Assembly (NCBI RefSeq): GCF_001426525.1
Contig: NZ_LMEW01000012.1
Location: 456,332 to 520,331, forward strand
Length of the DNA: 64,000 nt
From: Massilia sp. Root133
GTDB taxonomy: Bacteria > Pseudomonadota > Gammaproteobacteria > Burkholderiales > Burkholderiaceae_D
Direction of reading: 5' to 3'
Position numbers and translations under genes: made by a program
The notes under the pieces: model-generated
What the model was told of the DNA's origin: nothing
The model's input: only the letters and a program-made list of their open reading frames with translations
Database searches by the model: none
Shown here: positions 48,297 to 58,800 of the stretch, one piece after another
How positions within the stretch are numbered: the stretch's first letter is position 1
Layout of the letters: each line of letters begins with the position of its first letter

Positions 48297-48764
48297 TTAT
48301 TTCAGGGCCGTCTTCTTGGTGCTGGCCTGACGTGGCTTGGCCCGTTTGATGTTGCCGCCTTGCGTGACGCGCTCGTTGCCTTTCAGCAGGACCTTGGTCA
48401 CGGTCGGCTTCTTGGTGCCGCTCGGGCTCGGCTTGACGATGGTGACTTCGCGCAGGCCCTTGCCGGACTTGGCCGAACGTTCCTTGACGTCGTCCTTCTT
48501 CGGGCGGTACAGCACGAGCAGCTTGCCGATGTGCTGGACCGGCGCGGCGTCGAGTTCCGCGCAGATGCGTTCGTAGATCGCGATGCGCTCTTCGCGGTCG
48601 TCGCCGAACACGCGTACCTTGATGAGGCCGTGTGCGTCGAGGCTGGACGAGATTTCCTTCATGACGGCCTCGGTCAGGCCGTCTGCGCCGATCATGACGA
48701 CAGGATTGAGTCCGTGGGCTTCCGCACGCAGCGCTGCACGCTCGACCGGTGTAAGTTTGATCAT
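48297..48764 (-). CDS. yhbY: YhbY family RNA-binding protein with basic tail
   Basis: A 155-residue protein whose first 95 residues are a CRM RNA-binding domain (LTPVERAALRAEAHGLNPVVMIG, GLIKVRVFGDD, IGKLLVLYRP). E. coli YhbY associates with pre-50S particles. The tail of about 60 residues is rich in Lys, Ser and Thr and longer than the E. coli protein; it could add RNA contacts. It is divergent from rlmE across 43 bases, another rRNA-related gene. Confidence 0.9.
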   Translation of the reverse strand: MIKLTPVERAALRAEAHGLNPVVMIGADGLTEAVMKEISSSLDAHGLIKVRVFGDDREERIAIYERICAELDAAPVQHIGKLLVLYRPKKDDVKERSAKSGKGLREVTIVKPSPSGTKKPTVTKVLLKGNERVTQGGNIKRAKPRQASTKKTALK

Positions 48765-48773
48765 GATGTTATT

Positions 48774-48801
48774 TTGAGATACCTATTAAAAGCAGTATTT
48801 T
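48774..48801 (+). promoter_or_regulatory. rlmE promoter, possibly leaderless
   Basis: TTGAGA (48774-48779) and TATTTT (48796-48801) are 16 bases apart. The -10 ends six bases before the ATG at 48808, so the transcript may begin at the start codon. No ribosome site precedes the ATG. Confidence 0.5.
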
Positions 48802-48807
48802 ACGCGA

Positions 48808-49455
48808 ATGGCCAAGAACAAATTCAATAAAAACTGGATTCACGATCACATCAACGATCCCTATGTCAAATTGGCACAGAAAGAGGGCTACCGGGCCCGT
48901 GCGGCCTACAAGCTGAAGGAAATCGACGAAAGCGAAAAGCTCATCAAGGCCGGCCAGGTGATCGTCGACCTCGGCTGCACGCCGGGCAGCTGGGGCCAGT
49001 ACACGCGGCGCAAGCTGGCCGGCGGCGAGGAGGGCGGCATCAAGGGCACGATGATCGGCCTCGACATCCTGCCGATGGAGCCGATCGCCGACATGCATTT
49101 CATCCAGGGCGATTTCCGCGAGCAGGAGGTGCTCGACGAGCTGGCGGGCGTCCTCGAAGGCCGCATGGCCGACGTCGTGCTGTCCGACATGGCGCCGAAT
49201 CTCTCCGGTATTCCGTCGGCGGATGCAGCGCGCATGGAGGATTTGATCGATCTCGCTATTGAGTTCTCTCAAATGCACCTCAAACCTTCAGGGGCATTGT
49301 TGGTGAAATGCTTCAAGGACATGGGATTTACCCAGATCCTGGAGAAGTTTCGCACCGAATTCAAGGTCGTCAAACAGATCAAACCGAAGGCCAGCCGCGA
49401 CAAATCCTCGGAAATTTTCCTGCTGGGGCGTGGGCTGAAAAATCCGGCCGCCTGA
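48808..49455 (+). CDS. rlmE: 23S rRNA (uridine-2'-O)-methyltransferase RlmE
   Basis: A 215-residue SAM-dependent enzyme that methylates U2552 in 23S r[16 protein letters not shown] supplies Lys35, [13 protein letters not shown] is the SAM-binding loop, SDMAPNLSG supplies Asp127 and LVKCFKD supplies Lys167; the last Glu of the K-D-K-E set is in SSEIFLLG. The SAM loop reads CTPGSW where AAPGGW is more common. ftsH follows after 223 bases, the usual rlmE-ftsH linkage. Confidence 0.95.
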   Translation: MAKNKFNKNWIHDHINDPYVKLAQKEGYRARAAYKLKEIDESEKLIKAGQVIVDLGCTPGSWGQYTRRKLAGGEEGGIKGTMIGLDILPMEPIADMHFIQGDFREQEVLDELAGVLEGRMADVVLSDMAPNLSGIPSADAARMEDLIDLAIEFSQMHLKPSGALLVKCFKDMGFTQILEKFRTEFKVVKQIKPKASRDKSSEIFLLGRGLKNPAA

Positions 49456-49678
49456 AATTGCGAAATTCGACGGAAACGCCCTTGATTTCCTGCGGTACAA
49501 CCGCACATCAGCAAAGGACAGCCACGTCTATGTACATGATGGCTGCGCAACGGAAATAAAAACCGGCTATAGTGGAGCATAGGCACTATGGCGGTCGTGC
49601 GTGGCACGGGCTGCTTATTGCGGTAAAATCTGCCTTTGAAAAAATGGGAAAAGATGCGTTCGCATCAGAGGAGTCTTC

Positions 49679-51556
<1,878 letters not shown>

Positions 51557-51575
51557 CCAGCGCGGTCTCTCCTCG

Positions 51576-51605
51576 AAAAGGCACCCCGAGCGGGTGCCTT
51601 TTTAT
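51576..51605 (+). terminator. Intrinsic terminator after ftsH
   Basis: AAAAGGCACCC (51576-51586) pairs with GGGTGCCTTTT (51592-51602) around a five-base loop, with T residues on the 3' side. folP begins 25 bases later. Confidence 0.88.
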
Positions 51606-51629
51606 TCTTCATTCCGTTGGTTTTTCGTC

Positions 51630-52472
51630 ATGCGTCAATATCTGCAGTGCGGCCGTTTCGGCTATAACCTCGCCCAGCGCCCGCTGGTCATGGGCATCCT
51701 CAACGTTACCCCCGATTCCTTTTCCGACGGCGGCCGCTACCAGGGCCTCGAATTCGCCGTGGAGCGGGCCGAGCAGATGATCAAGGACGGCGTCGACATC
51801 ATCGACATCGGCGGCGAATCCACGCGTCCGGGTTCGCCCAGCGTCCCCGTCGACGAAGAGCTGCGCCGTATCATGCCGGCCATCTACGCGTTGCGCGAAC
51901 TGGGCTATCCGCTGTCGATCGATACCTGCAAGCCCGAGGTGATGCGCGAGGCGATCATCGCGGGCGCCGACATGATCAACGACATCAACGGCTTCCGCGC
52001 GCCCGGCGCGATCGAGGCCGTGAAGGACAGCGACTGCGGGCTGTGCGTAATGCATATGCAGGGCACCCCGCAGGACATGCAGGCACAGCCCGAATACGTC
52101 GACGTCGTGGCCAACGTGATCGCCTTCCTGCGCGAGCGGATCGATGCGCTGCTGGCGGCGGGTGTGGCACGCGAACGTATCACGATTGATCCCGGATTTG
52201 GTTTTGGGAAGAGTGTCGAGCATAATTATGCTTTGCTCCGGAGCATAAACCGCATGGAAAGCGAACTGGGCCTGCCCGTATTGGCGGGCCTGTCGCGCAA
52301 ATCGATGATCGGCGCCGTGACGGGCCGCAGCGTCGAGCAGCGGCTGGCCGGCAGCCTGGCCGGTGCGCTCGCTGCGGCAGCGCAGGGCGCCCGGATCGTA
52401 CGGGTCCATGATGTGGCAGAGACGGTGGATGCGCTGAAAGTCTGGCAAGCGGCCACTACGAATAATCAATAG
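51630..52472 (+). CDS. folP: Dihydropteroate synthase
   Basis: A 280-residue folate-pathway enzyme that joins p-aminobenzoate to dihydropterin pyrophosphate; it is the sulfonamide target. MGILNVTPDSFSDGG and DIGGESTRPGS are the two signature loops, and DPGFGFGKSVEHN and GLSRKSMIG complete the active site. The ATG at 51630 is preferred to an upstream in-frame codon inside the terminator. glmM follows after 18 bases. Confidence 0.96.
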   Translation: MRQYLQCGRFGYNLAQRPLVMGILNVTPDSFSDGGRYQGLEFAVERAEQMIKDGVDIIDIGGESTRPGSPSVPVDEELRRIMPAIYALRELGYPLSIDTCKPEVMREAIIAGADMINDINGFRAPGAIEAVKDSDCGLCVMHMQGTPQDMQAQPEYVDVVANVIAFLRERIDALLAAGVARERITIDPGFGFGKSVEHNYALLRSINRMESELGLPVLAGLSRKSMIGAVTGRSVEQRLAGSLAGALAAAAQGARIVRVHDVAETVDALKVWQAATTNNQ

Positions 52473-52490
52473 ATGAAGAGAATTTAATTA

Positions 52491-53831
52491 ATGGCACGCA
52501 AATATTTCGGTACCGATGGCGTACGCGGCCTGGTGGGCAAGTCGCCCATCACCCCTGACTTCGTGATGCGGCTGGGCTATGCCGCCGGCAAGGTGCTGGC
52601 CAAGGACAAGGCCGGCACCAGCGAACGTCCAACGGTCCTGATCGGCAAGGACACGCGTATTTCCGGCTACATGCTGGAAGCGGCGCTGGAAGCCGGTTTC
52701 TCGGCAGCCGGCGTCGACGTGATGCTGGCCGGCCCGATGCCGACCCCGGCCATCGCGTACCTGACGCGCGCACTGCGCCTGCAGGCGGGCGTCGTGATTT
52801 CGGCCTCGCACAATCCTTTCCAGGACAACGGCATCAAGTTCTTCTCCGGCCATGGCACCAAGCTGCCCGATGCCGTCGAGCTTGAAATCGAGGAGATGAT
52901 CGACCAGCCGATGGGCTGCGTGTCGTCGGAAAAGCTGGGCCGGGCCACGCGCCTGCGCGACGCGCAGGGCCGTTACATCGAATTCTGCAAGAGCACGTTC
53001 CCGAACGAGCTCGACCTGCGCGGCCTGAAAATCGTCGTCGACTGCGCCCACGGCGCCGCCTACAACATTGCGCCGCACGTGTTCCATGAACTGGGCGCCG
53101 AAGTCATCGAGCTGGGCACCAAGCCGGACGGCTTCAACATCAACGACGGCGTCGGCGCGACGGCACCGAAGGCGATGGCGGCCGCGGTGGTCGAGCACGA
53201 GGCCGACCTCGGCATCGCGCTGGACGGCGACGCCGACCGCCTGATCATGTGCGACGCCAAAGGCCGCCTGTACAACGGCGACGAGCTGTTGTACGTGATG
53301 GTGCGCGCGCGCATGGCGACCGGTCCGGTGGCCGGTGCCGTCGGCACCCTGATGACCAATATGGCGCTCGAAGTGGCGTTCAAGGACATGGGCATCGGTT
53401 TTGCGCGCGCGAAGGTCGGCGACCGCTACGTGCTGGAAATGATGCAGGACCGCGGTTGGCTGCTGGGCGGCGAAGGCTCGGGCCACCTGCTGGCGCTGGA
53501 CAAGCACACGACCGGCGACGGCATCGTGTCGGCACTGCAGGTGTTGACCGCGCTCAAGCGTTCCGGCCAGGGCCTGGCCGAGTGCTGCAGCGACCTGACG
53601 CTGTATCCGCAGACCCTGATCAACGTGCGCGTGCAGCCGGGTACGGACTGGACGAAGAACGCGGCCGTCGTGGCGGAAAAGGAGAACGTCGAGCGCGAAC
53701 TGGGCGACAATGGCCGCGTGCTGATCCGCCCGTCCGGCACGGAACCGTTGGTGCGTGTCATGGTGGAGGCGAAGAACGCCGAACTGGCCGAGTCAATGGC
53801 CAAACGCATCGCCGCGCGCTTCGAAGTCTGA
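52491..53831 (+). CDS. glmM: Phosphoglucosamine mutase
   Basis: A 446-residue enzyme that converts glucosamine-6-phosphate to glucosamine-1-phosphate for UDP-GlcNAc. The phosphoserine is Ser106 in ISASHNPF; the metal loop is DGDADR, and the sugar- and phosphate-binding segments are GGEGSGH and [14 protein letters not shown]. folP-glmM order is standard in proteobacteria. pstS, which often follows glmM in Burkholderiales, is elsewhere in this window. Confidence 0.97.
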   Translation: MARKYFGTDGVRGLVGKSPITPDFVMRLGYAAGKVLAKDKAGTSERPTVLIGKDTRISGYMLEAALEAGFSAAGVDVMLAGPMPTPAIAYLTRALRLQAGVVISASHNPFQDNGIKFFSGHGTKLPDAVELEIEEMIDQPMGCVSSEKLGRATRLRDAQGRYIEFCKSTFPNELDLRGLKIVVDCAHGAAYNIAPHVFHELGAEVIELGTKPDGFNINDGVGATAPKAMAAAVVEHEADLGIALDGDADRLIMCDAKGRLYNGDELLYVMVRARMATGPVAGAVGTLMTNMALEVAFKDMGIGFARAKVGDRYVLEMMQDRGWLLGGEGSGHLLALDKHTTGDGIVSALQVLTALKRSGQGLAECCSDLTLYPQTLINVRVQPGTDWTKNAAVVAEKENVERELGDNGRVLIRPSGTEPLVRVMVEAKNAELAESMAKRIAARFEV

Positions 53832-53856
53832 CCATCCGCCGCGGCGGGACCCTTCA

Positions 53857-53885
53857 TTGACGCCTCCCGCCCGGCGGGGTATGAT
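53857..53885 (+). promoter_or_regulatory. Promoter of the tRNA pair
   Basis: TTGACG (53857-53862) and TATGAT (53880-53885) are separated by 17 bases, and the -10 ends nine bases before the tRNA-Pro. Confidence 0.8.
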
Positions 53886-53894
53886 CGTTCCAAT

Positions 53895-53971
53895 CGGAGT
53901 GTAGCGCAGCCCGGTAGCGCACCTGCTTTGGGAGCAGGGGGTCCAAGGTTCGAATCCTTGTACTCCGACCA
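53895..53971 (+). tRNA. tRNA-Pro (anticodon TGG)
   Basis: A 77-base cloverleaf. The acceptor CGGAGTG pairs with TACTCCG, the anticodon loop is CTTTGGG-like with TGG, the T-arm carries GTTCGAA, and CCA is encoded. Confidence 0.97.
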
Positions 53972-53979
53972 CCGTTTGC

Positions 53980-54012
53980 AAACGGGCTGTCCTCGACGGC
54001 CCGTTTTCATTT
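53980..54012 (+). terminator. Weak hairpin between the two tRNAs
   Basis: AAACGGGC (53980-53987) pairs with GCCCGTTT (53999-54006) around an 11-base loop, followed by TCATTTAT. It may be a partial terminator or a processing signal between the tRNAs. Confidence 0.45.
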
Positions 54013-54023
54013 ATGAAGCCATA

Positions 54024-54100
<77 letters not shown>

Positions 54101-54190
54101 CCCCCTCATCCTTTCGTTGACTGCAGGCTAGCGAACGCCTGCGTGCATACCCCCATGCTAGTCTTGACTCGACAATGGCAAGGAGGCGAT

Positions 54191-55126
54191 ATGGTGCTGG
54201 TCCGGGTGGTGTGGATGATGGTGATGTTCCTGTCCGGTTGCGTGATGGCAAGCGCGCAAACGAAGGCGCCCGAATCCGCCACGCTCGCACTCAGGCTGCC
54301 ACCGGCGGGTGCGCCCGCTGAAGCGAACGGCACCGTCCAGTTCATCGGCACCGCGACGGTGCTGATCCGCTACCAGGGCTTCACGATCCTGACGGATCCC
54401 AATTTCCTGCACAAGGGCGACCATGTGCACCTCGGCTACGGCATCACGTCCGAACGCCTCACGAATCCGGCCCTGAATCTCGAACAGTTGCCGCCGATCG
54501 ATCTCGTCGTGCTCTCTCACTTGCACGAGGATCACTTCGACAGGCTCGTGCAGGAAAAACTCGACAAGAACATTCCCATCATCACGACCAAGTCGGCGGC
54601 GAAAAAGCTCAAGGACATGGGCTTCCAGCGCACGTTCGGGCTGGCGACGTGGGACCGGATCGACATCGAAAAAGGCGAGGCCCGGCTGCGCATCACGGCG
54701 GCCCCGGGTCGCCACGGCAAGGCGGGCATGCAGGCGCTGCTGCCCTCCGTGATGGGATCGGTCCTCGACTTCGGCCCGAACACGGCGGCCCCGGCCTATC
54801 GCATGTATGTCAGCGGCGATACGTTGATCTACGACGACCTGAAGGCGATCCCGCAACGATTTCCCGGTGTCGACCTCGCCCTGCTGCACCTGGGCGGCAC
54901 GCGCATCCTGGGTGTCTTCAAGGTCACGATGGACGGCAAGGACGGCGTGACCCTGATGCAGATCGTCCAGCCGAAAAAGGCGATTCCGATCCATTACGAC
55001 GACTACGACGTGTTCAAGTCGCCGCTGTCGGACTTTGCACGGGAGGTGAAGGCGGCCGGACTCGACCAGCAGGTCGTCTACCTGGCGCACGGCGATACCT
55101 ACACGTTCGGGCCCGCCGAGCATTGA
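54191..55126 (+). CDS. Metallo-beta-lactamase-fold hydrolase, lipoprotein
   Basis: A 311-residue protein with the binuclear metal motif SHLHEDHFD and a later SGDTLIYDD. The ATG at 54191 has AAGGAGG four bases upstream and gives a lipoprotein signal (MVMFLSGC). VQFIGTATVLIRYQGFTILTDPN at the N-terminus and PIHYDDYDVFKSPLSDF near the C-terminus place it in the UlaG/ZP_-type branch rather than true beta-lactamases. The substrate is unknown. It ends nine bases from a convergent glycosidase gene. Confidence 0.82.
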   Translation: MVLVRVVWMMVMFLSGCVMASAQTKAPESATLALRLPPAGAPAEANGTVQFIGTATVLIRYQGFTILTDPNFLHKGDHVHLGYGITSERLTNPALNLEQLPPIDLVVLSHLHEDHFDRLVQEKLDKNIPIITTKSAAKKLKDMGFQRTFGLATWDRIDIEKGEARLRITAAPGRHGKAGMQALLPSVMGSVLDFGPNTAAPAYRMYVSGDTLIYDDLKAIPQRFPGVDLALLHLGGTRILGVFKVTMDGKDGVTLMQIVQPKKAIPIHYDDYDVFKSPLSDFAREVKAAGLDQQVVYLAHGDTYTFGPAEH

Positions 55127-55135
55127 CCTTGCGGG

Positions 55136-56470
55136 TCACTCGCGCTCTTCGGTACGTGGCGCGAGCGTCGCGTCTTCGTCGAATGGCCAGCCGCTCGGCG
55201 GCGGCACATGGCGCTGGAATTCGTGCGGCATCACGATCGGCACCTGCAGGCAGACGCTTTGCGTCGGCAGCACTTCCATCCACGCGCGCACGAGCTCCTT
55301 GTAGGCGATGCCGACGGGGCGGATCTTGCGGTCGAGGTCGAACAGGCCCAGCGCATTGACGTTGCCGTTGTTCTCGCGCAGGGCCGTGTCCCAGTCGACC
55401 TGGTCCGTCAGCGAATACCAGGTGAACCCGACCAGCGGCACACCGTTATTGCGGACGCGCAGGACATTCGCCCACTCCTTGCGCAGCCAGTGCACGGCCT
55501 CGTCGCCGCGCGGCCCTTCGCACAAGTTCGTTTCCGTGTGCATCACGGGCAGCCGGTAGCGGTTGTAGTACTGGTGCGTGATGACGGCATAGCCGAAGAT
55601 CTCGCCCGCCGCCCGCGTCAGCCCGTCCGCCGATACGTAGTGCTCGTTGGTCTGGTAATAATCGTTGCCCATGATGCAGTGGTGCTTCAGATTATTGTTC
55701 AGGAAGAAGTGATACTCCTCGCGCGTCATGCCGTTGTCCATCATGTATTCGTACATTTCGGAATCGACGCGGCGGCCGTAATTCAGGTCCAGCGACAGGA
55801 AGCGGCGGGAGTTGTACAGCTCGGCGGGGCCGATGGCGGACGGGCTTTCGGCGTGAAAGTATTCGGTCGATTCGCTTTGCACGAACAGGGCGTCCGGACG
55901 CACTTGCAGGATCGCATGCATGGCCAGGATGTTCGCCTTGACGAGGTTCTTCGTCGCCGTGACGAAGCCGCGGTCCGTCGTCATCTGCTCGTTCCACCAG
56001 CCGTACAGGGCGGAGAAGAGGGCGCAGATCGACATCTCGTTGATCGGCGTGTACAACTGCAGCCATGGGTAGCGCCGCGCGAACGTGCCGGCATACTCGG
56101 CGAACAACTCGGGAAAATCCGGGTTCTGGAAGTTGCCGATCCAGTCGGGCACGCCGAAGTGGCACAGGTCGACGATCGATGCGATGTTGCGCTGGCGCAG
56201 GTCGTTGAGTGCCAGGTCGGCGAATTCCCAGTCGTAGCGCTTGGGCCCGAGCCACGTCTTGTGCAAGGGCGGCCCGTAGCGCAGGACTTTCAACCCGAGT
56301 TCCTGTACGAGGTCGAAGTCCGTGCGCCAGTATTTGTAGTGGCCGCACTTTTCCATCTCGTCCATGCGCACGCGACCGTTGTCGATCGTCGGAATGCTGT
56401 TTTCGATACCCGTTGCGAAAATAAATCCTGGCGACATTCGAACCCCTGGCTGCTGATCGGTCCAATTCAT
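55136..56470 (-). CDS. GH1-like glycosidase, cytoplasmic
   Basis: A 444-residue barrel enzyme without a signal peptide. TPINEM places the acid/base at Glu145, and MHTETNL places the nucleophile at Glu313, as in the GH1/clan A arrangement (NEx and TEN-like). GFTWYSLTDQVDWD and GLFDLDRKIRPVG also fit beta-glucosidases. An ATG at 56437 (12th codon) has AGGGG five bases upstream and could be the true start. It is divergent from the TonB-like gene. It probably hydrolyses a beta-glycoside taken into the cytoplasm; the substrate is unknown. Confidence 0.75.
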   Translation of the reverse strand: MNWTDQQPGVRMSPGFIFATGIENSIPTIDNGRVRMDEMEKCGHYKYWRTDFDLVQELGLKVLRYGPPLHKTWLGPKRYDWEFADLALNDLRQRNIASIVDLCHFGVPDWIGNFQNPDFPELFAEYAGTFARRYPWLQLYTPINEMSICALFSALYGWWNEQMTTDRGFVTATKNLVKANILAMHAILQVRPDALFVQSESTEYFHAESPSAIGPAELYNSRRFLSLDLNYGRRVDSEMYEYMMDNGMTREEYHFFLNNNLKHHCIMGNDYYQTNEHYVSADGLTRAAGEIFGYAVITHQYYNRYRLPVMHTETNLCEGPRGDEAVHWLRKEWANVLRVRNNGVPLVGFTWYSLTDQVDWDTALRENNGNVNALGLFDLDRKIRPVGIAYKELVRAWMEVLPTQSVCLQVPIVMPHEFQRHVPPPSGWPFDEDATLAPRTEERE

Positions 56471-56605
56471 TGTAGCCGGGATTGCAAACAGCGTTCCGAA
56501 CCGTGCGCGCCCCCATTTGTGCGCGCCCCCTTTACTGTCGCGTGTAAGCTGTGCTATCAATCCAGCAACATTTCATTTCTTCACGCCCGACGCGACACGA
56601 CCAGC

Positions 56606-58498
56606 ATGCCCAATGCCACCTCGGCACGACCTGTCATAGCCAACGATGCGTCCGAGCGCCGGCTGGCAATGGGCGTGCTGGTTTCCCTGCTGCTGCATGC
56701 CCTCGTACTGTCCCTGCAGTTCGGCATTCCCGGATTACGGCCGGGACCCGGCGGACCGATGTCGATCCGGCTGACGGCGCCTGCCGTACCTGTGCCGGAC
56801 TCGGCGCCTGTGCCACCGCCGCCGGTACCTGCGTTACCGCCCGCCCCAGTCGCACTTGCGCCCGCGGCAGTGGCGCCGCTGCCTTTGCCGCCGAAGCAGT
56901 CGGCCATACCGCGCCACGGTTTCACGGTCGTCGATCCCGTCGTGCCGGTACCGGTGCCCAGGGCACCGGCACCCACGCCCGCGCCGCCGCCGCGGCGCGT
57001 CGTCAAACGCCGCCGCAAACCGCCTGCCACGCGCCTGGCCGATGGCTTGCACACGCGGGTGATCGCTCAGGAAACCCATCAGGACAACACGTTCGACGTG
57101 CCGCTGCCGGCTGTCGAGCCCGATCCCGCGCCGGACCCGATGGCCCGCGCCGAGCCGCCGGCCGAGGCCGATACACCCGCCGAGGACGATGCGATGGCGC
57201 AAGAAACCGCACGGGCCGAGCGCGCTCGCCTGGCTGAGGAACGCGAGCAGGAGCGGGCGCTGCGGCGCGAAGCGGACGAAGCCCGCCTGCGCGCCGACGC
57301 CGAGGACAGGCTGCGGGCCGAGGCCGAGCAGCAGCGCCAGCGTCTCGCCGAGCAATCCGCGCAATACGAGACGGCGCTGGCCGGGCAGCGCGCGGCCGAG
57401 GAAGCGCAGGCGAGGGCACGCCAGGAAGAGGAAGAGCGGCGCCTGGCGGAGCAGCGACGCCTTCAGCAGGCCGAGCAGGAGCGGGCGCAGCAGCTGGCCG
57501 AACAGCAGCGTATCCAGCAAGCCGAGCAGGAACGGGCGCAGCAGCTGGCCGAACAGCAGCGTATCCAGCAAGCCGAGCAGGAGCGGGCGCAGCAGCTGGC
57601 CGAACAGCAGCGTATCCAGCAAGCCGAGGAGGAGCGGGCACAACAGCTGGCCAAACAGCAGCGTATCCAGCAAGCCGAGCAGGAGCGGGCGCAGCAGCTG
57701 GCCGAACAGCAGCGTATCGAGCAGGCCGAGCACGCACGCGCGCAGCAGTTGGCCGAGCAACGCCGCGCGGAGGAGGCCGTCCGGCAACAGCTGGCGGATC
57801 AGGAACGGGCCCGCCGGCTCGCTGAAGAAAGGTCGCGCCAGGAACGAGCCCAGGCCGAACAGGCGGCACGCCGTCAGGCGGAAGAGAACGCCCGGTTGGC
57901 CCAGGAACGGGCCCGCCAGGCACGCGAGCGTGCCGTTTCCGACGCCGCAGCACCGGGGCCCGCGCGCGCAGGCGCGGACGGCGGCAGCGGCGATGGCGCC
58001 GGACGTGGCAACGGCACGCTCCCGCGCGGCGCGCTGGGCAGCGACCTGGCTTCGCGTGCGCGCGAGATGATGCGCGGCATCGACATCCTGAAACCCGTGC
58101 CGCGGGCCATGCAGCCCGCCGAGGACGCGGCACGTGCCGTCCGGCGCGCCCTGGCCGAGGCGGCGCGCCACGACATTCCGCTGCGCATGTACATGGACAG
58201 CGTGCGCCAGAAAATCGAGCGTAACGCCGTTCTGAGCGACGCCCAACTGTCGGCCGACGTGGTGCGCACCGATCCCATCGTCAGCGTGGCGATCCGGAGC
58301 GACGGCAGTGTCGAGGACGTGACCGTCCTGCGCTCCAGCGGCCGTGCCGACATCGACGACTTCGTGCGCCGCATCGTGCGCCTGAACGCGCGTTATTCGG
58401 CGTTTCCGCCGAACGTCGCGGCGAACTACGACGTCATCGAACTGCGGCGCGTGTGGCGTTTCGCAGGCGCCCTGCGGTTGATGGAAGAGATGCGCTGA
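56606..58498 (+). CDS. TonB/TolA-like energy transducer with tandem coiled-coil repeats
   Basis: A 630-residue protein with one span at 21-39, a Pro/Ala-rich periplasmic stretch to about 190, a long Gln/Glu/Ala/Arg coiled coil (about 195-445), and a C-terminal TonB-type domain (SVAIRSDGSVEDVTVLRSSG to the end). The coiled coil holds five 17-residue repeats with the core QERAQQLAEQQ at about 287-371. This is TolA-like in layout but closes with a TonB-like domain, and no exbBD or tolQR lies beside it. It may energise outer-membrane receptors or link the envelope. The start ATG at 56606 has no clear ribosome site. Confidence 0.8.
   Translation: MPNATSARPVIANDASERRLAMGVLVSLLLHALVLSLQFGIPGLRPGPGGPMSIRLTAPAVPVPDSAPVPPPPVPALPPAPVALAPAAVAPLPLPPKQSAIPRHGFTVVDPVVPVPVPRAPAPTPAPPPRRVVKRRRKPPATRLADGLHTRVIAQETHQDNTFDVPLPAVEPDPAPDPMARAEPPAEADTPAEDDAMAQETARAERARLAEEREQERALRREADEARLRADAEDRLRAEAEQQRQRLAEQSAQYETALAGQRAAEEAQARARQEEEERRLAEQRRLQQAEQERAQQLAEQQRIQQAEQERAQQLAEQQRIQQAEQERAQQLAEQQRIQQAEEERAQQLAKQQRIQQAEQERAQQLAEQQRIEQAEHARAQQLAEQRRAEEAVRQQLADQERARRLAEERSRQERAQAEQAARRQAEENARLAQERARQARERAVSDAAAPGPARAGADGGSGDGAGRGNGTLPRGALGSDLASRAREMMRGIDILKPVPRAMQPAEDAARAVRRALAEAARHDIPLRMYMDSVRQKIERNAVLSDAQLSADVVRTDPIVSVAIRSDGSVEDVTVLRSSGRADIDDFVRRIVRLNARYSAFPPNVAANYDVIELRRVWRFAGALRLMEEMR
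57464..57718 (+). repeat. Five tandem 51-bp repeats inside the TonB/TolA-like gene
   Basis: Unit starts are 57464, 57515, 57566, 57617 and 57668. Units are nearly identical in DNA, and the fourth has several changes (GAG for CAG, CAA for CAG, AAA for GAA). A degenerate sixth copy follows. The length keeps frame, so copy number can change without breaking the gene. Confidence 0.95.
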
Positions 58499-58549
58499 CC
58501 CCCGCGGTCGGCGCGGCCATGCGGCCACGATCAAATCTTGCCCTCATTC

Positions 58550-58582
58550 GAACGCTGAAGCATGCGACATGTTTCAGCGTTC
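58550..58582. repeat. Long hairpin after the TonB/TolA-like gene
   Basis: A 15-bp stem with one G-U pair (58550-58564 with 58568-58582) has a three-base loop and no T-run after it. It may stop transcription in a Rho-assisted way, protect mRNA, or bind protein. Confidence 0.6.
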
Positions 58583-58639
58583 ATGTGGCGCGTCCGGCAA
58601 TCCCACCGTCCGGCCCTTGAGCGACCTTCCCCCTGCGTC

Positions 58640-58800
58640 ACGGCATAACAAACAACAAGTAATTATCCTCCTAAGAAATTTTTCGTAGAGGAAATTTGTT
58701 TGTATTGTTTGTTACTCCTAAAAAATTTTTCCGCAAATTCATTGAACTTAGGAAGTTTCCACGCCTCAAAGCTACTCCTTTCACTTGTTGAGGCAGTTAA
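58640..58800 (+). promoter_or_regulatory. AT-rich leader of the exopolysaccharide locus
   Basis: The 302 bases between 58499 and 58800 hold no gene. The right half is markedly AT-rich. It contains an imperfect direct repeat, CTCCTAAGAAATTTTTCG at 58668-58685 and CTCCTAAAAAATTTTTCCG at 58715-58733, 47 bases apart. AACAAACAA and TTGTTTGTT form inverted arms at about 58648 and 58705. It probably carries the promoter and regulatory sites for the downstream genes; exact hexamers were not fixed. Confidence 0.45.

Noticed and set aside
55208..56605. Upstream extension of the TonB/TolA-like frame
   Set aside because: The extension runs antisense to the GH1-like gene and has no motif. The ATG at 56606 gives a normal cytoplasmic tail before the membrane span.
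57464..57718. Tandem repeats as a CRISPR array
   Set aside because: Units are contiguous, without spacers, and keep a protein reading frame; no cas genes are near.
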